Source of the DNA: Tropicimonas isoalkanivorans
GTDB lineage: Bacteria > Pseudomonadota > Alphaproteobacteria > Rhodobacterales > Rhodobacteraceae
Reading direction: 5' to 3'
Length of the DNA: 64,000 nucleotides
Assembly (NCBI RefSeq): GCF_900112335.1
Contig: NZ_FOLG01000001.1
Location: 372,001-436,000, forward strand
Position numbers and translations under genes: made by a program. Within the stretch, counting starts at the first letter, position 1. Every line of letters starts with the position of its first letter. The notes beneath the pieces were generated by a model. It was not told the DNA's origin. It searched no databases and worked only from the letters and a program-made list of their open reading frames with translations. This document shows, in pieces, positions 57,850 to 64,000 of this stretch.

Positions 57850-59034
57850 TCAGAAGACGATCCGCGCGCGCAATCCAACAATGGTCAGGTTGCCAGATCC
57901 CGGATTGAGCAAGGGGTTCTTGACGAACTGGATCGACGGCGTGATCTGGACGTCTGGCGAGATGTTGAATCGATAGAAGGCTTCTGCCGTGACTTGTCGG
58001 TCGTCGAAACCCTCCGCCTCCGCCCAGTTCAGGCCGATGGCCGCCAGGTCCTGGTTGCGTCGGTACCAGCCGAGCCCCGTGGACAGGGACCGGTTGTACA
58101 GCGACGCCGTTCCGTCGGAGACACCGGCCCGGACGAACGGCATCCAGGTGTTGTCAAAGAACCAGGCGGCCGAGACGGTCCCGCCTCTGTCCTCTGCGCG
58201 GGTGCCATCTTCGGATTCGTCCGATTGCCAGAAGGTCAGGTGCACATTGTCGAAATAGAGCCGGTCCGAGCCGCTGGTGTAGCCGATTTCGATCGATTTG
58301 AACGTTTCGCCCGTCTCGAACACATCAAAAGCCGGTTCCGTCGGGTCGCCGTTCGCGTCAGCGACCGCACCGACGACGTAGAAAGTCTCCCCAAGCTTCG
58401 CACCGGCGGCGATGCCAAGACCAGGATTGGGGGCGTTGATGGTCGGATTGGTGTTGAAGGCAAGGTTCTGGAACGCGGTGTAGGGGCTGACCAAACCGTA
58501 GACATCAACGAAATCCGTCACGTCGATCTGGCCAATTTGCAGGGTCCATCGACCTTCCGGGTCCCGCTGTGTCCAGAACAGGTTGGTCAGCATGGTGCCG
58601 TTGTCATTGAAGGCGGTGCCAGTGATCGAGAGAGCGCCGATGTCGAAGCCGTAGACCTGCGGCGCGATGGCTCCATAGGCTTGGCGGCTTTCAAGCTTGA
58701 ACGTCAGGGCGCCGGTCTCGGTCGCCTGCCAACTGCCGTAGACGCGCAGGATGCCACTGCCGGCCTCGCTCTCGCCAAGATCGCTGTCGCTCCATTGGCC
58801 CAGGGCGAGGTAGTCGAGATTGAAGCGGAAGCCGTTCTCTGCGAGGCCCTCCTTCCAGGCGAAATAGCCGGGCAGGACATTGCGAGGAAAATCCGTTCGC
58901 GGCTGCGGATCGGTCAGCCCGTCGCCAGGTTTCAGGTCGGCAGCGACAGAGGATGGGCCCGCAAGCCCTTGTGCCACAACGGTTGCCGGCGCGAGTGCCG
59001 TCACGATAAGCGCAGCGATGCGAATGGCTTTCAA
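57850..59034 (-). CDS. OprB-like outer membrane porin
   Basis: A 394-aa outer membrane beta-barrel with signal peptide (KAIRIAALIVTALAPATVVAQ). Repeated amphipathic strands, aromatic residues and a terminal strand ending VGLRARIVF with Phe last are typical of porins; the layout resembles carbohydrate-selective OprB porins (FRFNLDYLALGQW, WFFDNTWMPFVRAG, TAEAFYRFNISPDVQITPS). The start is TTG 59034, eight bases after GGAGG, which fits the signal peptide. It follows the PhoD-like gene by 26 bp, so they are probably one unit. Confidence 0.85.
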   Translation of the reverse strand: MKAIRIAALIVTALAPATVVAQGLAGPSSVAADLKPGDGLTDPQPRTDFPRNVLPGYFAWKEGLAENGFRFNLDYLALGQWSDSDLGESEAGSGILRVYGSWQATETGALTFKLESRQAYGAIAPQVYGFDIGALSITGTAFNDNGTMLTNLFWTQRDPEGRWTLQIGQIDVTDFVDVYGLVSPYTAFQNLAFNTNPTINAPNPGLGIAAGAKLGETFYVVGAVADANGDPTEPAFDVFETGETFKSIEIGYTSGSDRLYFDNVHLTFWQSDESEDGTRAEDRGGTVSAAWFFDNTWMPFVRAGVSDGTASLYNRSLSTGLGWYRRNQDLAAIGLNWAEAEGFDDRQVTAEAFYRFNISPDVQITPSIQFVKNPLLNPGSGNLTIVGLRARIVF

Positions 59035-59060
59035 ACGTGTGTCCTCCGACCGATGGCGGC

Positions 59061-60158
59061 TCAGGTCTCTTTGAGCGATGAGAGTTGCACCGTGTGTTCG
59101 AACTGGGCCGAACCCTCGGCATCGAGACAGGTGAGAATGACATTCGTCCCTTCTGGATCTTCCCACCGGATGTCTATCTCTCCGAAGTTGACCCCCGTGA
59201 ACGGACCGGCCACCCGTTTCGAGTTTTTCAGCTCGGCATAAGCAGGTGTGGAATGTGTCAAACCGCTGGAGGTGAAATCGGTCAGCGGATAAGGACCCTC
59301 AGTCGTCCGGGAGACTTCGCTGAAGTGTACGTTTCCGGACAGGAGGATCACGCCTTCCGCATCCGTTTTGCCGACCAGGTCGAACAGTTTCCGACGCTCC
59401 GCGGGGAAATTTCCCCATTCCTCCATCGCCTTCTCATCGGCAACGATCTGGGTGCCGGAGGCGATCAACCGGAGCTCGGCAGGTTTCTGCAATTGCTCGT
59501 CCAACCATAGCCATTGCGCCTCACCAAGCAGGGTCGCGTCGGGATCGGTTGCAGGCAGATACTGGCCGCGGATATTCAGGGCGGCTTTTTCCTCCGCGCT
59601 GCGCGGATCGGGGCTGTAGGGCGATTTGAATGTCCGGCAGTCGAGCAGAATAATCTGGACGCGGCGCCCCTCAGGGCCGTAGGTCATCGCGTCGTAAATC
59701 CCCGGCCTGTTGCGTCTTTCCGTGTTCGGAGGCTCACCGAAGAAATCGAGGAAGAGCTTTTTCGACTGTTCCTTGAGTTCGAACTCGGCACCACCGTCAT
59801 GCTTGCCGAAATCGTGATTATCCCATGTGGCAAGCATCGGAACCTGCTCGCGAAAAGTCGCGAATTCCGGGATCGCTGCCAATTGGTCCCAATCTGCGCG
59901 GAGACTTTCTTCGGTCGCTATGAAGACCTCGTCTCCGTGCCAGTCCCCGTAGATCGCATCTCCCAGGAAGAGGAAGAGGTCCGGCTCGCGACGCGCAATT
60001 GCGTTCCAGATCGGTTGTGGCTCCCACTGTTTGGCGCACGAGCCAAAGGCAATGCGCGACAGCGTCTGGGTGGAGGTCTGTCCGATGGCCCGGGAAAACG
60101 GGCCCGCAGTCATGCCGGTGGCAACTGCGGACGATAGGAAAAGACGTCTTGTCAACAC
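59061..60158 (-). CDS. PhoD-like metallophosphatase, secreted
   Basis: A 365-aa protein with an export signal bearing twin arginines (MLTRRLFLSSAVATG). Core motifs of PhoD-like phosphatases are present: AFGSCAKQWEPQPIWN, FLFLGDAIYGDWHGDE, MLATWDNHDFGKHDGG and VILLSGNVHFSEVS, with metal-binding Asp, Asn and His. These enzymes hydrolyse phosphomonoesters or diesters with Fe and Ca. The start is a GTG with GAGG upstream; a TTG one codon on is possible. It heads the porin gene. Confidence 0.88.
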   Translation of the reverse strand: MLTRRLFLSSAVATGMTAGPFSRAIGQTSTQTLSRIAFGSCAKQWEPQPIWNAIARREPDLFLFLGDAIYGDWHGDEVFIATEESLRADWDQLAAIPEFATFREQVPMLATWDNHDFGKHDGGAEFELKEQSKKLFLDFFGEPPNTERRNRPGIYDAMTYGPEGRRVQIILLDCRTFKSPYSPDPRSAEEKAALNIRGQYLPATDPDATLLGEAQWLWLDEQLQKPAELRLIASGTQIVADEKAMEEWGNFPAERRKLFDLVGKTDAEGVILLSGNVHFSEVSRTTEGPYPLTDFTSSGLTHSTPAYAELKNSKRVAGPFTGVNFGEIDIRWEDPEGTNVILTCLDAEGSAQFEHTVQLSSLKET

Positions 60159-60255
60159 TGGATCAACGCCTCATTTCAGATCGCGCTTTTATTCCAAGGG
60201 ATTCGGGGCGCGTGGGAAATTTCGGAGGCGATACGTCCAGTACTTCCGCCACGCT

Positions 60256-61023
60256 TCAGTTCGAGTCTCCGTTTTTATTCTGAGGCAGTTGCCCAGATGC
60301 GCGCAGGCGCTCCACAATGGCCGCCGCCCACGCATTTTCTTGCCGGGAGTCGGCGGTGTCCTGTAAATCCTGCTTCGTCAGAGTCCCGGTCGCCTCCATC
60401 TCGTAAGCGGCGCGCATGGGCACCAGGCCGTCGACGACCTGAATGTCATGTGTCGTGTCGGACAGGCTGAGGCGTCCCCTAACCTGCACAGGTTCGTGCA
60501 TGGTCGCCGGGCGCCAATCTCCCTTGAGCAAAACCCGCACCATTTGATTGGGTTTGGGCGGTGGCGTGTGGCTGCACATCCCGCGTTCAGGGACGAGGTA
60601 TGCGACCGGCGTGCCGTCATCCGCCGGGGGCGCGGGAATGGCGTACCCCGCCAGAACGACCAACTCGCCATCGAGCGCGGCATTTCCGGCTTCGGCGGCT
60701 TTTTTGCGGCGTTCCGCAACCACCCAGCGCTGCGAAAGAAGGTTGGGGGCGTCGATGCCTTGTTCTGCCAACGACGCCTTGGCGTCATTCAGCCGCGCTT
60801 CGATCTCATCGCGGGTCTCCGTGGCCGATACGCCATCTTCAAGCGTTTGCTCCGCCTTTGCGACGACACGCAGTTTTTCGAGTTGTTCGAAGCTCAGGTC
60901 GCGAAACGGGTCTTCATAGAGCTGTGCAGTCGGATCGATCAGATCGGGCCACGTGATCGGCGATTGCGCCGCTGCGACATGGGCGAACAGGCATCCGACG
61001 AGGGCCAGGAGCGTCTTGCGCAT
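60256..61023 (-). CDS. DUF3299 family secreted protein
   Basis: A 255-aa exported protein with signal peptide (MRKTLLALVGCLFAHVAAAQ). An N-terminal coiled segment (EQLEKLRVVAKAEQTLEDG) is followed by a domain with LAGYAIPAPPADDG, VPERGMCSHTPPPKPNQMVRV and VQVRGRLSLSDTT, the pattern I associate with DUF3299. The conserved GMCSHTPPP with Cys and His may bind a metal. Ribosome site AGGAAAGG precedes the ATG. Function is unknown; it lies between the phosphatase and amidohydrolase genes. Confidence 0.8.
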   Translation of the reverse strand: MRKTLLALVGCLFAHVAAAQSPITWPDLIDPTAQLYEDPFRDLSFEQLEKLRVVAKAEQTLEDGVSATETRDEIEARLNDAKASLAEQGIDAPNLLSQRWVVAERRKKAAEAGNAALDGELVVLAGYAIPAPPADDGTPVAYLVPERGMCSHTPPPKPNQMVRVLLKGDWRPATMHEPVQVRGRLSLSDTTHDIQVVDGLVPMRAAYEMEATGTLTKQDLQDTADSRQENAWAAAIVERLRASGQLPQNKNGDSN

Positions 61024-61148
61024 GTGGGGCGTACCTTTCCTGCGTTTCCATTGGCCATCATTCCGTTCGGAAAGATGACTGTCAGGGAAGCCCAGTCGAT
61101 GGGCCTCTCCGTCAAATCAGCTGAAGGAAGAACCACTCCACCGGTGCC

Positions 61149-62591
61149 TCAAGGATAGATGCCCGGCTCGCGAACCGCCGGCCGGTACATGATGCTGTCG
61201 GTGTCGACCATCGTGTTCTTGTAGGCGCGGCCATCCTTCATAACGAGTTGCAGCTTGCTCTCGTCGAGGATCAGGTTGATGTCCTCCAGCGGGTTGCCGT
61301 CCCAGATCAGGATGTCGGCATAGCTGTCAGGTGCGATCTGCCCTAGGTTGTAGGTGGGGTACGGGTCCTTGGGGCCGGACCATTTCAGCACGATCCCTGC
61401 ATTGCCCGTGTAGTGCTTCAGCGCCTGTGCAGGCGTATATCCGACAGACGTGGGGCAAACGATGTCTTCCTTGATCTTCTCGACAAGTCCGGGGCTGAAC
61501 ATATCGGAGCCACCTACGATGAACATGCCATACTCGTTCATCCACTTCGACATCCGACGCACGCCTTCGCCGGCCGCAACGCCCTTGAGCTTCTGCTCAT
61601 GGGTGAAGAAATCCGGCATCGTCTCATAGCTGCCGAAGGAATTGACACTCATGTAGCACTGGAAGCTCCAGACGATGTCCTGGCTCTCGTTGTACCTGGC
61701 GACCATGCGCTTCACCATGTCCTCCGAGATCAGGAAGCCATGCTCGAAAGAGCGGGTGCCGAGACGCAGGTGACGGTCATAGCTTTCGTCGAAATAGGCA
61801 TGGACCGCGACATAGGTTCCGTTGTCCTTCGCAATCTCGTTTGCCCGCGCCGCTTCATCTTCGGCGAGACCGAGGATTTCCAGCGGGTCGAATTCGCTGG
61901 CCACGCCGCCGCCGCCCATGACCTTCAAGAACGCGGCCCCGCGACGGAAATTGAACCGTGCCGCGCGGGTCACGTCGTCAACGCCGTCCACGACCCACGT
62001 CATCTGCGTGGCCTGCCCGACATCCTGATTTTCCTCCAGGAGACGAGCGGGGTAGTTGCGTGCCGCCCAGTCACTATGACCGCCAGTCTGGCCGATCGCG
62101 CCACCGGATGAATATATCCGCGGCCCCGGCAAGAGACCCATGTCGATGGCCTTGGCGACATCCAACGGATCGCCCGCAATGTCCCGGATCGTCGTGATGC
62201 CCTTCATGAGCATGTTCTGGTTGAGATGGTGCTGCGCAAAGGCGCCACTTGCAGCTTCGTCCCACCTGGCAATGAACGAGCCTGTGCCTTCTGGCATGTT
62301 CAGCATCACGTGCTGGTGCATGTCGATAAAGCCGGGCGTCATCGTCTTACCAGTGCCGTCGACCTCGAATGCGCCCTCGACCTCGATCGGGTCGGTGGAG
62401 ACCTGAGTAATCACGTTGCCCTCGACGAGCACGTTGGCATCCTCGATCAGGTCCGGACCGAACCCGTCGAACACGTCGACATTGGTGAAAAGGATCGGTG
62501 GCGGCCCGTCTGCCTCTTGCGCCAGCGCTGCAGACGTCCCTCCCACCAAAACCGCACCGATGACTGCGCCTGTCTTCATTCTCGCGAGCAT
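61149..62591 (-). CDS. Amidohydrolase family protein, secreted
   Basis: A 480-aa metal-dependent hydrolase with a signal peptide (MLARMKTGAVIGAVLVGGTSAALAQ). The TIM-barrel metal motif is PGFIDMHQHVML, the bridging Lys is likely in RGAAFLKVMGGGG, further ligands in VAVHAYFDESY and FEHGFL, and the final Asp in GSDMFSP. The C-terminus IWDGNPLEDINLI is family-typical. It resembles imidazolonepropionase- or prolidase-like members, whose substrates are cyclic amides or peptides. GGGAGG precedes the first ATG. Confidence 0.9.
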   Translation of the reverse strand: MLARMKTGAVIGAVLVGGTSAALAQEADGPPPILFTNVDVFDGFGPDLIEDANVLVEGNVITQVSTDPIEVEGAFEVDGTGKTMTPGFIDMHQHVMLNMPEGTGSFIARWDEAASGAFAQHHLNQNMLMKGITTIRDIAGDPLDVAKAIDMGLLPGPRIYSSGGAIGQTGGHSDWAARNYPARLLEENQDVGQATQMTWVVDGVDDVTRAARFNFRRGAAFLKVMGGGGVASEFDPLEILGLAEDEAARANEIAKDNGTYVAVHAYFDESYDRHLRLGTRSFEHGFLISEDMVKRMVARYNESQDIVWSFQCYMSVNSFGSYETMPDFFTHEQKLKGVAAGEGVRRMSKWMNEYGMFIVGGSDMFSPGLVEKIKEDIVCPTSVGYTPAQALKHYTGNAGIVLKWSGPKDPYPTYNLGQIAPDSYADILIWDGNPLEDINLILDESKLQLVMKDGRAYKNTMVDTDSIMYRPAVREPGIYP

Positions 62592-62745
62592 TCCCGACTA
62601 CCTCCCATTGCCTTAATTCTGATAGTTCAGATCTGATGGTTAGGAAGCGCTCACCGGCCCGTCTTTCTCGGTCGTGACTATGTCGCCAATTGGTAAAACG
62701 AGCCGATCCTGCTGCGGCGGGATTCGAAACCGGCACCGCGGGAAA

Positions 62746-63729
62746 TCAGCTCTTCTGCAGAGCGCGGCGGTACTCGGACGGCGTGAGGCCGGTTTGACGG
62801 CGGAACGCCCGGCAAAAGTGAGCTTGATGGGCGTAACCGAGGCAGTAGGACACGTCGGCGATCGACATGTCCGGCGACTTCAGGTGCTCGACAGCTGCCG
62901 TCGTCCTCCGCTGCGCAAGCAACTCTCCGAACGTCGTGTTTTCGCGCGCCAGGAGCCGTTGCAGGGCGCGCGGTTGCACGTCGCAGATCCGAGCTATGAA
63001 CGTCAGCGATACATGCCGGTCTCCCAGATAGCTGTCTATAAGCTTGGTGAGCGCACCGGCCGTGTTGACCGACAGGCTATTGAAATCATCTTCGGCGTTC
63101 GCTTGCTCGGCGGTCTCGAGCGATCTGACCAGATCGTCGTCGTGGATCGCGATCACCGTCTCTGAATGCTCAAAGCGCAGGTCGGTCTTGCCGACATCGA
63201 ACAGGGCTTCGGTCTCTTTCCGGTGGAAAGTCTGCAGCCAGATCTGCATGGGCTGCCAGGCACGTCCCAGAACGCTCCGAATGGTGGAGAGCATCATGTA
63301 GACGACATAAAGTTCCGTCTGACGCGCCGAGATCTCGTCGCCAGCGATTGGCCCACGCTTGAAAAGCAGGGCGTTCCGACGACGTTCGACGTTGAACGAA
63401 GCTTCCGAATACTCGTCGTTCGCGGCACGGCAAAAGGCGCTTAGGCGGGTCGCAAGCGTTTGAGTGGAGAGGACATGCTCGGAAAACTGTCCGTAATCGT
63501 CCAGTGCCGCGGAAGCGGCCGCTGTCCAACCGATGTCAAGGTGCCCAGTTCTGACGGCGCAATGCCTTGCTACCTCGCCGAGTTGCCAAATCGTCGTTAC
63601 ACCGTTGGCCCGCTCCAGCACGCCGTCGCTCAGGCCGGCGCGGTCCATGACTGGACCTTCGGAAAGTCCCGTCGCGCGCAGTGCATCGACGAAGTGGGCA
63701 CTGTACCGGGCGCGTACCAAAGGTATCAT
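62746..63729 (-). CDS. AraC family transcriptional regulator (OruR/ArgR-like N-terminal domain)
   Basis: A 327-aa regulator. The N-terminal 200 residues resemble the arabinose-binding-like domain of regulators that sense amino acids or small metabolites. The C-terminal AraC domain has two helix-turn-helix motifs, ending IADVSYCLGYAHQAHFCRAFRRQTGLTPSEYRR-like (the last motif about residues 285-318). It is the first gene of the exported-protein block on the minus strand, 154 bp upstream of the amidohydrolase gene, and is the best candidate to control it. Confidence 0.9.
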   Translation of the reverse strand: MIPLVRARYSAHFVDALRATGLSEGPVMDRAGLSDGVLERANGVTTIWQLGEVARHCAVRTGHLDIGWTAAASAALDDYGQFSEHVLSTQTLATRLSAFCRAANDEYSEASFNVERRRNALLFKRGPIAGDEISARQTELYVVYMMLSTIRSVLGRAWQPMQIWLQTFHRKETEALFDVGKTDLRFEHSETVIAIHDDDLVRSLETAEQANAEDDFNSLSVNTAGALTKLIDSYLGDRHVSLTFIARICDVQPRALQRLLARENTTFGELLAQRRTTAAVEHLKSPDMSIADVSYCLGYAHQAHFCRAFRRQTGLTPSEYRRALQKS

Positions 63730-63918
63730 CGAAGTAAGGCTGTCATCAGTCCTCCACGCCCTAAAGAAGTCAACGCTGAGCCTTCTCGAAGTACGCCTGC
63801 CCCTCGGTCATCCTAACACGGAACGCACGGCTTAGGTATCGCCATAGAGATTGGGAGGACCCGGCCGCGGTCCGATCGTAGTGTGCGGCCGAGTCCGGAC
63901 TTTTCCGACCAGTACCAG

Positions 63919-63999
63919 CTACGCGATGCCGTATGCCCGCGCCGGCCATGAGGTCAGCAAGTCGCGATCTTCAGGGCCAAGACCGTTGCGCAGACGACC
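63919..63999 (-). CDS. Possible C-terminal end of a gene entering the window (truncated)
   Basis: An open frame reads from the right window edge to a TAG at 63919-63921, giving GRLRNGLGPEDRDLLTSWPA and then RAYGIA. The composition is plausible for a real protein end, but only 26 residues are visible and no family can be assigned. The segment 63730-63918 between it and the AraC gene shows no other gene. Confidence 0.25.
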   Translation of the reverse strand, partial: GRLRNGLGPEDRDLLTSWPARAYGIA

Positions 64000-64000
64000 C

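Noticed and set aside
57640-59241. A 533-codon plus-strand frame over the porin gene
   Set aside because: Antisense to the porin, which has a signal peptide, ribosome site and terminal Phe strand.

Overview
The window looks like chromosome of a GC-rich alphaproteobacterium, most likely Rhodobacterales (Roseobacter/Rhodobacter relatives). Grounds: the order dusB(nifR3)-ntrB-ntrC-ntrY-ntrX-trkA-trkH-hfq-hflX, a fused ispDF, a zwf-pgl-pgi cluster, a separately encoded methyltetrahydrofolate methyltransferase domain next to a RamA-like reactivation protein, and an NtrC without the GAFTGA loop as known from Rhodobacter capsulatus. These are recalled family and synteny facts; no database search was run.

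Layout. 1-2.6 kb: tail of a corrinoid methyltransferase component, a small conserved protein and a 2Fe-2S/ASKHA corrinoid-reactivating protein. 2.7-4.0 kb: tRNA-Gly(CCC), a small hypothetical, a hotdog thioesterase and a small secreted protein. 4.1-7.9 kb (minus): zwf-pgl-pgi, the entry to the Entner-Doudoroff route. 8.0-15.7 kb: radical SAM protein, lytic transglycosylase lipoprotein, MATE exporter, BioY, DUF6314, an Old Yellow Enzyme, purB and a small membrane protein. 15.7-23.2 kb: complete Na+-translocating NADH:quinone reductase operon nqrABCDEF, with maturation genes apbE and nqrM transcribed divergently. 23.4 kb: CBS-domain protein. 23.9-31.8 kb (minus): seven-gene carbohydrate operon with three Gfo/Idh/MocA oxidoreductases, a binding protein, two permeases and an ATPase, with a long hairpin after the binding-protein gene. 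31.9-35.6 kb (minus): TetR-HlyD-ATPase-ABC-2 permease exporter resembling E. coli cecR-ybhGFSR, with a perfect 16-bp palindrome before tetR. 35.7-38.1 kb: di-heme cytochrome c and metY. 38.1-50.2 kb (minus): the nitrogen-regulation, potassium-uptake and RNA-chaperone block. 50.3-54.5 kb: ispDF, pgpA, pncC/cinA-like, a membrane protein, a COQ10/RatA-like protein and hpt.

After tRNA-Gln(UUG) at 54.8 kb the character changes. About 600 bp has no convincing gene, then comes an all-minus block of exported proteins: a DUF3604 protein, an OprB-like porin, a PhoD-like phosphatase, a DUF3299 protein, an amidohydrolase and an AraC regulator. The DUF3604 gene is broken by two small indels, and a remnant of an IS256-type transposase lies directly upstream of it. 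This is the most accessory-looking part of the window and the best candidate for an undescribed pathway, although one member appears to be decaying.

Most other genes are ordinary housekeeping. Points of interest there are GAFTGA-less NtrC and NtrX, the probable CTG start of hflX overlapping the hfq stop codon, TTG/GTG starts in several genes, and the AGAT rather than SGAT flavinylation motif of NqrC.
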